A DNA stretch of 55,068 bases from an uncultured Polaribacter sp. Its GTDB lineage: Bacteria; Bacteroidota; Bacteroidia; Flavobacteriales; Flavobacteriaceae. Under the pieces are notes generated by a model. It was not told the origin of the DNA. It saw only the letters and a list, made by a program, of their open reading frames with translations, and did not search any database. The stretch lies in the NCBI GenBank assembly GCA_913061165.1, contig CAJXTJ010000002.1, positions 1 through 55,068 of the forward strand. The letters are read 5' to 3'. A program made the position numbers and the translations under genes. Shown here piece by piece: positions 7,389-14,566 of this stretch. Position 1 is the stretch's first letter; every line of letters begins with the position of its first letter.

Positions 7389-8195
7389 TTACTTTTTATG
7401 TCCTGTAAAGTGCTCCATTGTTTTATAAATACCCAATACAGTTCCTGCAAACCAATCTAATACATTAATAGACATAAAGCCTTGCCCTAATTTTATAAGT
7501 CTATAGATATACCCTGGAATAGTAACCATTCTTTTATTTTTTTCTATGGCTTTTATAATGCTAAGTGCGGCAACTTCTGGATTCAAAATTGGTATTTTAG
7601 ATCTTACGCCATCAAACATTCCCGTATTAATAAAATAAGGCATAATCGTGGTTACATTAATATTCGTTTTTAACTGCTCCATCTCAAGTCGTAAACTATC
7701 AGACCAACCAATTAAAGACCATTTACTTGCCGCGTATACAGACATTTTAGGATTTGAAATTAAACCACCAGAAGACGCAATATTACAAATATGACCAGAA
7801 TTTTGAGCTAACATTTCATCCAAAAATTCTTTGGTTATATGCATAGGAGCATTGGCATTAATCTGCATTGTTTTTAAGATATCTAAAGTGGTATGTTCAT
7901 GAAAATATTTTCCTGCAACAATACCTGCGTTATTTATTAGTAGATCAACTACACCTATTTCTTCTTTTACTTTAAGAGCGGTTTCTTTAATTTGATTGAC
8001 ATTAGAAACATCAATAGTAAAACCTAAAATAGTTCCTTTATTTGAAAATTCTGAAATAGTTTCGGCGATCTTTAATTCATTGATATCCCAAATAATTACT
8101 TTAGCTGCCCGCTCTAATAGTAAACGCACCATTATTTTACCAATGCCAGAGGCACCACCCGTTACTAAAACTATTTTACCCTTTAATTGTTTCAT
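7389..8195 (-). CDS. Short-chain dehydrogenase/reductase (SDR family)
   Basis: This 268-residue classical SDR oxidoreductase shows the NAD(P)-binding GGASGIG motif near residues 11-17, the NNAG motif, and the catalytic Ser-Tyr-Lys set in SSGGLISNPKMSVYAASKWS. It resembles the retinol-dehydrogenase-like SDRs that act on lipids or aldehydes. A hydrophobic C-terminal segment (LIKLGQGFMSINVLDWFAG) may associate with membranes. The substrate cannot be told from sequence. The frame is open further upstream to 8288, but the ATG at 8195 gives the standard SDR N-terminus (MKQLKGKIVLVTGG), and the upstream residues look non-native. A terminator at 8291-8318 separates it from odhB, so it is probably transcribed alone. 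Confidence 0.88.
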   Translation of the reverse strand: MKQLKGKIVLVTGGASGIGKIMVRLLLERAAKVIIWDINELKIAETISEFSNKGTILGFTIDVSNVNQIKETALKVKEEIGVVDLLINNAGIVAGKYFHEHTTLDILKTMQINANAPMHITKEFLDEMLAQNSGHICNIASSGGLISNPKMSVYAASKWSLIGWSDSLRLEMEQLKTNINVTTIMPYFINTGMFDGVRSKIPILNPEVAALSIIKAIEKNKRMVTIPGYIYRLIKLGQGFMSINVLDWFAGTVLGIYKTMEHFTGHKK

Positions 8196-8290
8196 ATAAT
8201 AGCGTTTTATGAAGATGTACATTTCAATTTGAAAACTACCTTCAATAGCGAAGTTATCTTTTTGAAACCAAAGAAACAAATGAAACAAAA

Positions 8291-8318
8291 AAATCCCAAG
8301 CTAAAAGCTCAGGATTTC
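8291..8318 (-). terminator. Intrinsic terminator downstream of odhB
   Basis: An imperfect hairpin pairs AAATCC-CAAGCT on the left with AGCT-CAGGATTT on the right, around a three-base loop. An A-rich tract to its left becomes a U-tract on the minus strand. It lies just past the odhB stop at 8344. Confidence 0.6.
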
Positions 8319-8343
8319 AATATTTATAAGTCTAAATACCAGA

Positions 8344-9555
8344 CTACATTTCTAATGCTTTTGTTGGATTATTGTCCATTAAAAATTCTACAGGATTTTC
8401 TAATGCTTCTTTTACTGCAACTAAAAAACCAACAGACTCTCTACCATCTACAATTCTATGATCATAAGACAATGCAACATACATAATTGGTTGAATTACT
8501 ACTTGCCCATCTACTGCCATTGGTCTGTTTACAATATTGTGCATTCCTAAAATTCCACTTTGTGGAGGATTTAAAATTGGCGTAGATAACATAGACCCAA
8601 AAACACCACCGTTAGTAATAGTAAATGTTCCACCTGTCATTTCATCAATTGTAATTTGCCCATCTCTTGCTCTAATTGCCAAACGTTTTACTTCAGATTC
8701 TACACCTCTAAAAGATAAATTTTCTGCATTTCTAATTACAGGCACCATTAAACCTTTTGGTCCAGAAACTGCAATAGAAATATCTTGAAAGTCATTTTTG
8801 ATTTGGAAATCTCCATCAATCATAGAGTTCACATCAGGAAACAATCTTAAAGCCCTTACAACAGCTAACGTAAAAAAAGACATAAATCCTAAACCAACGT
8901 CGTGTTTTGCTTTAAAATCTTCTTTAAATTGTTTACGCAAGTCAAAAATTGGTTGCATGTTTACTTCATTAAAAGTAGTTAACATAGCCGTTTCGCTTTT
9001 TACAGCAACCAAACGCTCTGCCACTTTTCTACGCAACATAGACATTTTCTTGCGTTCTGTTCCTCTAGAACCGTTTGCTGGTTGTGTTCCCATAGATGGT
9101 ACTGCTTTTACGGCATCATCTTTGGTAATTCTACCATCTTTTCCTGTTCCTTTTATAGTTGAAGTAGCGATCCCTTTTTCTGCCAAAACTTTCTTAGCAG
9201 CAGGTGAAGCAGTTCCTGTAGCATACGTTGTAGCTGGTGCAACTTTTGGAGCTTCAATTTTATTTTCCTCTTTTGGAGTTGCTGCTTTTACAGGTGCATT
9301 ACCGGCTGGTTTTGCAGCACTTGTATCTATTAAACATACAACTGCGCCAACTTCTACGGCATCACCTTCTTCTGCTTTTAAAGTGATAATTCCACTTTCT
9401 TCTGCAGGCAATTCTAAAGTAGCTTTGTCTGAATCTACCTCTGCAATTGGTTGATCTTTTTCAACGTAATCTCCATCTTCAACTAACCAAGCTGCAATTT
9501 CTACTTCTGTAATTGATTCTCCTGGGGAAGGAACTTTCATTTCTAAAACACTCAT
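8344..9555 (-). CDS. odhB: 2-oxoglutarate dehydrogenase E2, dihydrolipoyl succinyltransferase
   Basis: E2 of the 2-oxoglutarate dehydrogenase complex moves the succinyl group from the E1 enzyme to CoA in the TCA cycle. The 403 residues contain one biotinyl/lipoyl domain (1-77) with the lipoylated lysine in [11 protein letters not shown] (Lys44). An Ala/Pro-rich linker follows, then an E3-binding domain (about 118-155) and the catalytic domain ending in [13 protein letters not shown], with His366 and Asp370. It is 82 bases downstream of sucA on the same strand, the usual sucAB order, and is closed by a terminator. E3 (lpd) is not in this window, as is common when it is shared with pyruvate dehydrogenase. 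Confidence 0.95.
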   Translation of the reverse strand: MSVLEMKVPSPGESITEVEIAAWLVEDGDYVEKDQPIAEVDSDKATLELPAEESGIITLKAEEGDAVEVGAVVCLIDTSAAKPAGNAPVKAATPKEENKIEAPKVAPATTYATGTASPAAKKVLAEKGIATSTIKGTGKDGRITKDDAVKAVPSMGTQPANGSRGTERKKMSMLRRKVAERLVAVKSETAMLTTFNEVNMQPIFDLRKQFKEDFKAKHDVGLGFMSFFTLAVVRALRLFPDVNSMIDGDFQIKNDFQDISIAVSGPKGLMVPVIRNAENLSFRGVESEVKRLAIRARDGQITIDEMTGGTFTITNGGVFGSMLSTPILNPPQSGILGMHNIVNRPMAVDGQVVIQPIMYVALSYDHRIVDGRESVGFLVAVKEALENPVEFLMDNNPTKALEM

Positions 9556-9637
9556 GGTTTCTTATTTTACTTTTGCTAAAAAATATTAGCTTTTTATTTG
9601 TTTGTTCTTTTCCAAAACTTCAGAACAGAACTTTTAC

Positions 9638-12373
9638 TTACTTATTATCATTAAAAACACTATCAATAACGGCTTTATGACGTTTTTTGAAACGTGTACT
9701 AGAACCTGCTGCTGGCACTGCGTAGTATTTACGAGAACGTACATTTAATTTTACCAAATCAAAACGCTCTAACATAAAACTCCAAGCACCCATATTTCTA
9801 GGTTCTTCTTGTGCCCAAACATAATCTACTACATTCGGATACCTGTCTATTACTTTCTGTAATTTTTCTAAATGTAAAGGAAATAATTGCTCAATTCTAA
9901 CTAAAGCAATATCATCTCTTTCTAAAATTTCTCTTTCTTCTAACAAATCATAATAAAATTTACCCATACAGAAAACTAGTTTCTTTACTTTATCTGGGTT
10001 AATTGTATCATCTATTACTTCTTGAAATTCTCCAGTTGCCAACTCTTCTACAGTACTTACTACTTTCGAGTGACGTAACAAACTCTTCGGTGTAAATACA
10101 ATCAAAGGTTTTCTATAATCACGCTTCATTTGTCTGCGTAATAAGTGGTAAAAATTTGCCGGTGTTGTACAATTTGCGACGGTCATATTATCTATTGCAC
10201 ACAATTGCAGATAGCGCTCTATTCTTGCAGATGAATGCTCAGAACCTTGCCCTTCATAACCGTGAGGCAATAAAATTACAATTCCGTTTTGCAGTTTCCA
10301 CTTATCCTCAGCTGCAGAAATATATTGATCAAACATTATCTGGGCTCCGTTAGAAAAATCTCCAAACTGTGCCTCCCAAATTGTTAATGTATTCGGGTTT
10401 CCCATAGCATAACCATAATCAAAACCTAAAACACCATATTCTGATAAAAGCGAGTTGTAAATAGACATCTCTCCTTTACTATCAAGATTTGTATTTAATA
10501 AATTAATGCGTTCTTCTGTAAGTTCATCTCGTAAAATAGCATGTCTATGAGAAAAAGTTCCTCTTTCTACATCTTGCCCAGAAATTCGAACATTAAAACC
10601 TTCTTCCATTAAAGAACCATAGGCTAAATTCTCTGCCATTCCCCAATCTAACTTATTGGTTTCAAATACCATCTTAGCTCTACCTTCTAAAATACGCTCT
10701 GCTTTTCTTAAAAACTTTACACCTTCAGGAACCGTAGAAACTACTTTTGCAATATGTTTTAATTGCGTTGCTTTGTATGAAGTATCTACTGGTTCTAGCA
10801 TTGTAGCGAGGTCTTCTCTATCAAAAGCTTCCCAAGTAGATTTCATAAATTCTTTTACTTTAGACTTTTTATCTTTCTTAGATAAATCGAATTCTTTTTC
10901 TAACATCTCTTTAAATTCTGCAGTAATTTCAGATAAATGAGATGCACTTATAGCGCCTTCTTGTAATAATTTTTCAGCGTAAATATCTTTTACGTTTTTA
11001 TGTTTTGAGATTGCTTTGTATAATTTTGGTTGTGTAAAACGAGGCTCATCACCTTCGTTATGTCCGTATTTTCTATATCCTAAAAGGTCTATAAAAATAT
11101 CAGATTTAAAACGCATCCTAAACTCTAATGCCATTTGCATTGCATGACAAACCGCTTCTGTGTCATCTGCATTTATATGCAAAACAGGTGATAAAGTAAC
11201 TTTACCAACATCTGTACAATACGTACTTGAACGTGCATCTAAGTAATTGGTGGTAAAACCAACCTGATTATTTACTACAATATGAATGGTTCCACCCGTT
11301 TTATACCCATTTAGTTTTGCCATTTGAACTATTTCATAGGCAATACCTTGCCCAGCAATAGCTGCATCTCCATGAATTATAATGGGTAAAATTTTACTAG
11401 AATCTCCGTTATATTTTCTATCTATCTTAGCCCTTGTTATTCCCTCTGCAACTGCAGCAACAGTTTCTAAATGAGAAGGGTTAGGAACTAGATTCATTTT
11501 AATCTTATGACCATTTCTATAGGTTTTACTTAACGTTAAACCCAAATGGTATTTTACATCTCCGTCTATATCATCATCTTCAAAATCTTTTCCTTCAAAC
11601 TCGCTAAATAAATCTCTTACCGGTTTTTTAAAAATATTTACTAACGCGTTTAAACGGCCCCTGTGCGCCATTCCTAATACGCATTCTTCTACCCCAAAAA
11701 TTTCAGCTGCATCTCTAAGAGCAACACTTATTCCTGGAATTAAAGCTTCTCCACCTTCTAAAGAAAAACGCTTTTGACCTACATATTTTGTTTGTAAAAA
11801 GCTTTCAAAAGTTACTGCATGGTTTAGTTTAGAAAGAATATATTTTTTTGCATCTGCAGAATACTTAGGGTGGTTGTCATTCTCATTCAAACGATTTTGC
11901 CACCATTTTAACTTCTCTGGATTTCGCATGTACATGTATTCTACACCAATAGAATCACAGTAAATACTTTTTAAATGACTAACAATTACAGAAAGTTTCA
12001 CTCTTCCTAAACCTAAAATGTCTCCTGCTGAAAATTCTTTATCAAGATCATTCTCTGTTAAACCAAAATTATCAAGCGCTAAAGTTGGCGCATATTGCCT
12101 TCTATCTCTAACAGGATTTGTTTCTGTGAATAGGTGCCCCCTTGTTCTGTAGCCATTTATTAAATCTGCTACTAAAAACTCTTTTTTAACTTCTTGAGGA
12201 ATTTCTACAGGAGTCTCTTGCTCTGAAAAAGAATAATCTTCATTTGCTAAATCATACCCCTGAAAAAAGCTTCTCCAGCTAGGTTCAACGGCATCAGGAT
12301 TAACTAGGTATTGGTCGTATAAATCGGCTATAAAGCCTGTATGTGCTGCGTTTAAGAACGAAAATTTGTCCAT
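9638..12373 (-). CDS. sucA: 2-oxoglutarate dehydrogenase E1 component
   Basis: This thiamine-diphosphate-dependent E1 decarboxylates 2-oxoglutarate and succinylates the lipoyl arm of OdhB. The 911 residues fit the family (about 900-930). They start with the short E2-contact segment (FLNAAHTGFIADLYDQYL, residues 5-22), followed by GMAHRGRLNALVN and the ThDP/Mg-binding region GDAAIAGQGIAYE...NNQVGFTT. The C-terminal transketolase-like part includes LPHGYEGQGSEHSSARIERYL. A -7 promoter element lies 40 bases upstream and odhB follows. Together they form a dedicated TCA-cycle operon with no frameshift or missing motif. Confidence 0.97.
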   Translation of the reverse strand: MDKFSFLNAAHTGFIADLYDQYLVNPDAVEPSWRSFFQGYDLANEDYSFSEQETPVEIPQEVKKEFLVADLINGYRTRGHLFTETNPVRDRRQYAPTLALDNFGLTENDLDKEFSAGDILGLGRVKLSVIVSHLKSIYCDSIGVEYMYMRNPEKLKWWQNRLNENDNHPKYSADAKKYILSKLNHAVTFESFLQTKYVGQKRFSLEGGEALIPGISVALRDAAEIFGVEECVLGMAHRGRLNALVNIFKKPVRDLFSEFEGKDFEDDDIDGDVKYHLGLTLSKTYRNGHKIKMNLVPNPSHLETVAAVAEGITRAKIDRKYNGDSSKILPIIIHGDAAIAGQGIAYEIVQMAKLNGYKTGGTIHIVVNNQVGFTTNYLDARSSTYCTDVGKVTLSPVLHINADDTEAVCHAMQMALEFRMRFKSDIFIDLLGYRKYGHNEGDEPRFTQPKLYKAISKHKNVKDIYAEKLLQEGAISASHLSEITAEFKEMLEKEFDLSKKDKKSKVKEFMKSTWEAFDREDLATMLEPVDTSYKATQLKHIAKVVSTVPEGVKFLRKAERILEGRAKMVFETNKLDWGMAENLAYGSLMEEGFNVRISGQDVERGTFSHRHAILRDELTEERINLLNTNLDSKGEMSIYNSLLSEYGVLGFDYGYAMGNPNTLTIWEAQFGDFSNGAQIMFDQYISAAEDKWKLQNGIVILLPHGYEGQGSEHSSARIERYLQLCAIDNMTVANCTTPANFYHLLRRQMKRDYRKPLIVFTPKSLLRHSKVVSTVEELATGEFQEVIDDTINPDKVKKLVFCMGKFYYDLLEEREILERDDIALVRIEQLFPLHLEKLQKVIDRYPNVVDYVWAQEEPRNMGAWSFMLERFDLVKLNVRSRKYYAVPAAGSSTRFKKRHKAVIDSVFNDNK

Positions 12374-12412
12374 ATAATAGTTTGCGCTTATGGAATAAGC
12401 ATATTATCAAGG

Positions 12413-12420
12413 CAAAAATA
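12413..12420 (-). promoter_or_regulatory. Probable -7 element of the sucA-odhB operon
   Basis: On the minus strand this reads TATTTTTG (TAnnTTTG), about 40 bases before the sucA start. The -33 position lacks a clear TTG. Confidence 0.4.
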
Positions 12421-12465
12421 CACAATTTTGAAAATTAAAGAAGCGTTTATCTTTAATTTCTTAGC

Positions 12466-12491
12466 GTGAAAAAAAAACATTTTTTTTTCAC
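12466..12491. terminator. A9/T9 hairpin upstream of the tRNA operon
   Basis: GTGAAAAAAAAA (12466-12477) and TTTTTTTTTCAC (12480-12491) form a 12-bp perfect inverted repeat with a two-base loop. It sits just before the tRNA promoter. It may insulate the divergent transcription units or act as an A-tract bend upstream of the promoter; its function is not proven. Confidence 0.45.
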
Positions 12492-12497
12492 AAAACG

Positions 12498-12528
12498 TTT
12501 GGAGATGTCTTAAAAAGATATATATTTG
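12498..12528 (+). promoter_or_regulatory. Bacteroidota-type promoter of the tRNA-Asn-Gly-Leu operon
   Basis: TTTG at 12498-12501 and TATATTTG at 12521-12528 are separated by exactly 19 bases, which matches the -33/-7 consensus for the primary sigma factor of Bacteroidota. It is the best promoter in the window and points into tRNA-Asn 30 bases downstream. Confidence 0.85.
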
Positions 12529-12558
12529 CACTCGCTAAACACAAAACGTGTAGCAAAC

Positions 12559-12632
12559 TCCTCTTTAGCTCAGTTGGTTAGAGCATCTGACTGTTAATCA
12601 GAGGGTCCAAGGTTCGAGTCCTTGAAGAGGAG
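12559..12632 (+). tRNA. tRNA-Asn (anticodon GTT)
   Basis: This 74-base cloverleaf pairs the acceptor stem TCCTCTT with AAGAGGA, with discriminator G. The anticodon GTT lies at 12593-12595 and the T-loop reads GGTTCGAGTCC. The 3' CCA is not encoded. It is the first gene of a three-tRNA transcript. Confidence 0.97.
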
Positions 12633-12653
12633 CTAAGTTTATTTACATTGACT

Positions 12654-12725
12654 GCGAAAGTAGCTCAGGGGTAGAGCATCACCTTGCCAAGGTGGGGGTC
12701 GCGGGTTCAAATCCCGTCTTTCGCT
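12654..12725 (+). tRNA. tRNA-Gly (anticodon GCC)
   Basis: This 72-base cloverleaf pairs the acceptor stem GCGAAAG with CTTTCGC, with discriminator T. The anticodon GCC lies at 12686-12688, with a standard T-arm GCGGGTTCAAATCCCGT. It lies 21 bases after tRNA-Asn. CCA is not encoded. Confidence 0.97.
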
Positions 12726-12747
12726 CTATTTAGTAAAAAGTACCAAT

Positions 12748-12833
12748 GCTGAAGTGGTGGAATTGGTAGACACGCTGGACTTAAAATCCAGTGGTCAGTA
12801 ATGGCCGTGCGGGTTCAAGTCCCGCCTTCAGTA
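12748..12833 (+). tRNA. tRNA-Leu (anticodon TAA)
   Basis: This 86-base class II tRNA has a long variable arm. The acceptor stem GCTGAAG pairs with CTTCAGT (first pair G-U), with discriminator A. The anticodon TAA lies at 12782-12784 and reads UUA/UUG, which suits an AT-rich genome. It is the last tRNA of the operon, directly followed by a terminator. Confidence 0.95.
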
Positions 12834-12837
12834 CAAT

Positions 12838-12875
12838 AACCGTTGTTAATCTTTTGATTTTCAACGGTTTTTTGC
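12838..12875 (+). terminator. Intrinsic terminator of the tRNA operon
   Basis: AACCGTTG (12838-12845) pairs with CAACGGTT (12862-12869), and a T-run follows at 12868-12873. It lies 5 bases after tRNA-Leu. Confidence 0.8.
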
Positions 12876-12892
12876 TTTTATAAAGGTTATTC

Positions 12893-12914
12893 TGTCCACC
12901 ATTTGTCCACCATT
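12893..12914. repeat. Exact 11-bp tandem direct repeat downstream of tRNA-Leu
   Basis: TGTCCACCATT occurs twice back to back (12893-12903 and 12904-12914). It lies in a 377-base stretch (12834-13210) that otherwise holds a tRNA terminator, a doubtful 46-codon minus-strand ORF (12931-13071), a 15-bp palindrome (13152-13166) and the tRNA-Cys terminator. On the minus strand it reads M-V-D-K-W-W-T-E and then a stop, which could be a relic of a coding end. The position next to a tRNA fits an old integration scar, but this is inference. Confidence 0.7.
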
Positions 12915-13151
12915 TTTAAAAGCCTGCTATTTAGATTGCATTTCTTTCACTAAACAAGTAGATGTGATTAAGTACTTTCTCTAAATTGTCTATTATCCTC
13001 ATTCCTTTAGTTGCCCTTGGAAACAATTTTGTAACACAAAACAAAAGTATTTTTTTCTGAATAGACTCCATCCATTAATTCTAAGAACAACAGCCCTTAT
13101 AGCACTATTTATAGAAAATTATGTAAACCTACATTTCTTTAAAAATAAATA

Positions 13152-13166
13152 TTAGCTTTAAGCTAA
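13152..13166. repeat. 15-bp perfect palindrome
   Basis: TTAGCTT and AAGCTAA flank a single T, just before the terminator at 13172-13209. No function can be assigned; it could extend the terminator structure or be an operator. Confidence 0.6.
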
Positions 13167-13171
13167 CATAC

Positions 13172-13209
13172 AAAAACCTTAATTTCAACTAAGAAATTAA
13201 GGTTTTTTT
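13172..13209 (-). terminator. Strong intrinsic terminator of tRNA-Cys
   Basis: AACCTTAATTTC (13175-13186) and GAAATTAAGGTT (13193-13204) form a 12-bp perfect stem. It has A residues on the left and a T-run on the right, so it can work in both directions. It lies directly downstream of the minus-strand tRNA-Cys. Confidence 0.8.
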
Positions 13210-13210
13210 G

Positions 13211-13281
13211 AGGTGTCTAGCGGATTCGAACCGCTGTACATGGTTTTGCAAACCATTGCCTAGCCACTCGGCCAAGACACC
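13211..13281 (-). tRNA. tRNA-Cys (anticodon GCA)
   Basis: This 71-base cloverleaf on the minus strand pairs acceptor GGTGTCT with AGACACC, with discriminator T. The anticodon GCA sits in GGTTTGCAAAACC and the T-arm is GCGGTTCGAATCCGC. It has its own promoter upstream and terminator downstream. Confidence 0.96.
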
Positions 13282-13334
13282 TTTTTATTTTTATAACGTT
13301 TTATCTAAAAATTGATTACTCGTTTTAAAGAATG

Positions 13335-13364
13335 CAAATTTAAGCAAATTTACAAGTACTGCAA
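13335..13364 (-). promoter_or_regulatory. Bacteroidota-type promoter of tRNA-Cys
   Basis: On the minus strand, TTG (13362-13364) is followed by 19 bases and TAAATTTG (13335-13342), matching the -33/-7 consensus and spacing. A second TAAATTTG overlaps the spacer at 13345-13352. It lies between folB and tRNA-Cys. Confidence 0.75.
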
Positions 13365-13377
13365 GCCTTTTTTAATC

Positions 13378-13734
13378 TTATCGCTTTTTTGTTAGAATTA
13401 TAACTACTTCTTCAACATTTCCGCCAATTGGTGGGTTTATTTTAGAAACCGAAACCTTCGCTTTTTTAACTTTTCTAAGTTCTTTGAATATCCGATTTAA
13501 AATACGTTGCGCAACTTCTTCTAACAGCTTCGCTCGTATTGCCATTTCTTCTTTTACAATATGATTTAAGTGCACATAATCTACCGTATCTATCAAATCA
13601 TCTGTCTTTGCAGATTTCTTTAAATCAGCTTTTATAGCCAGGTCTACGCGATACTCCGAACCAATTTTTGCTTCTTCATCTAAACAACCATGATACGCGT
13701 ATAACTTAATATTGTTAACTTTAATTATTCCCAT
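13378..13734 (-). CDS. folB: Dihydroneopterin aldolase
   Basis: FolB converts 7,8-dihydroneopterin to 6-hydroxymethyl-7,8-dihydropterin and glycolaldehyde in folate synthesis. The 118 residues match the family length. The N-terminal IKLYAYHGCLDEEAKIGSEY segment carries the pterin-site residues, and the C-terminal VSKINPPIGGNVEEVVI segment carries the catalytic lysine (Lys98) and the pterin loop. The start lies one base after the stop of the DUF2452 gene, so the two are surely co-transcribed. Pteridine genes are not clustered here; the other pterin-type enzyme, queD, is 40 kb away. Confidence 0.92.
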   Translation of the reverse strand: MGIIKVNNIKLYAYHGCLDEEAKIGSEYRVDLAIKADLKKSAKTDDLIDTVDYVHLNHIVKEEMAIRAKLLEEVAQRILNRIFKELRKVKKAKVSVSKINPPIGGNVEEVVIILTKKR

Positions 13735-13735
13735 T

Positions 13736-14170
13736 TTATTTTGCTGGTGTTGTTGAGGCAGACCCTAATTTTTCCCACATTTTGTCTGTGTTTAATCTAA
13801 AAGATCCTAAATGATGAAAACTACATTGTTCTGGCGCAATAATAGATAAAAAAGATTCTTCTTTTCTATTATTATACAAATGGTACACCTCACCAATATT
13901 TGGCTCAAAATTAAATTTAGAGTTATACACCAAATCATTGTACTGAAATTTTTGCATCAATTCTTCGTACTCTTTTCTAACCTCGTCAAACTTAGATTTA
14001 AATTGTTTATTTACACGTTGTACGCCATCATTTCTCCAGGTTGCAGTATTTAAAGGTTTAATTACTGGTGAACTTGCAGAAGTTCCATACGGTTTTAAGG
14101 CTGCATCATATTGCTGTGTTTCTTCGTTAAAGACCACTAAATCTGGTTTTTTTTCTCCGTCTTTCTTCAT
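13736..14170 (-). CDS. DUF2452-like conserved protein
   Basis: This 144-residue soluble protein resembles Flavobacterial proteins catalogued as DUF2452. That assignment is from memory of the family pattern: a PDLVVFNEETQQYDAALKPYG start, a central coiled region (FKSKFDEVRKEYEELMQKF, about residues 57-75), and a C-terminal SIIAPEQCSFHHLGSFRLN segment. There is no signal peptide, membrane helix or catalytic motif I can name. It is the upstream partner of folB, with one base between the genes, which suggests common transcription and not necessarily a shared pathway. The function is unknown. Confidence 0.7.
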   Translation of the reverse strand: MKKDGEKKPDLVVFNEETQQYDAALKPYGTSASSPVIKPLNTATWRNDGVQRVNKQFKSKFDEVRKEYEELMQKFQYNDLVYNSKFNFEPNIGEVYHLYNNRKEESFLSIIAPEQCSFHHLGSFRLNTDKMWEKLGSASTTPAK

Positions 14171-14243
14171 GTTGCAAAATTACGACAAAAAATAAATACT
14201 AAATTGGCTTTTTAGAAAATTTTCACTTTCGAATACCGTTTTA

Positions 14244-14459
14244 TTAACTTGTAAAAAAGTCAAAAACGTTGCTAATTCCACTAGTTTTAGTTTTATAAAA
14301 TTCTGTATACGAACAACGAGCGCAAGTTACGCTTGTAAATTTCTGATTCTGAATATCGAAAATTTTTGATAAAGTTCCGCCAGTTGCACGCATTTCGCCT
14401 AATTTATAGTGTTTAGAATCACATTTCGGGCAGGTATAATTTCTAATTTGATCGCTCAT
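14244..14459 (-). CDS. Small zinc-ribbon protein
   Basis: This 71-residue protein has two cysteine pairs that form a zinc ribbon: CPKC at residues 10-13 and CARC at about 46-49. The pattern and length agree with the family described as nucleic-acid-binding zinc ribbon (Pfam zinc_ribbon_13). It has no other domain. It ends 73 bases before the DUF2452 gene on the same strand and may be the first gene of that unit. Its role is unknown; nucleic-acid binding is only suggested by the family name. Confidence 0.8.
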   Translation of the reverse strand: MSDQIRNYTCPKCDSKHYKLGEMRATGGTLSKIFDIQNQKFTSVTCARCSYTEFYKTKTSGISNVFDFFTS

Positions 14460-14537
14460 AAAAAATAGTGTTTGTTTATTAGTGGTTGAATTTACAATTT
14501 TGTTACAAAACTCTCAATACCAATGAAGTATTTTGTG

Positions 14538-14545
14538 TAATTTTG
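14538..14545 (+). promoter_or_regulatory. Probable -7 element of glnS
   Basis: TAATTTTG matches TAnnTTTG, 21 bases before the ATG at 14567. It lies inside the upstream extension of the reading frame, which supports the internal start. No -33 TTG was found at the right distance. Confidence 0.4.
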
Positions 14546-14566
14546 TCTCTTAATTTTTCATTTAAA

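Noticed and set aside
8798-9454. Open frame of 218 codons on the plus strand
   Set aside because: It lies wholly antisense to odhB, whose motifs are complete, and its product has no domain signature. It is a shadow of the real gene.
12931-13071. Minus-strand ORF of 46 codons (MESIQKKILLFCVTKLFPRA...) in the tRNA-Leu to tRNA-Cys interval
   Set aside because: It has an ATG and stop but no promoter, no recognisable family and no neighbouring partner. It is mentioned only as possible debris in the gene-poor stretch.
14486-14566. N-terminal extension of GlnRS
   Set aside because: The extra 27 codons lie upstream of a -7 element and do not resemble GlnRS; MMSEEKK is the natural start.
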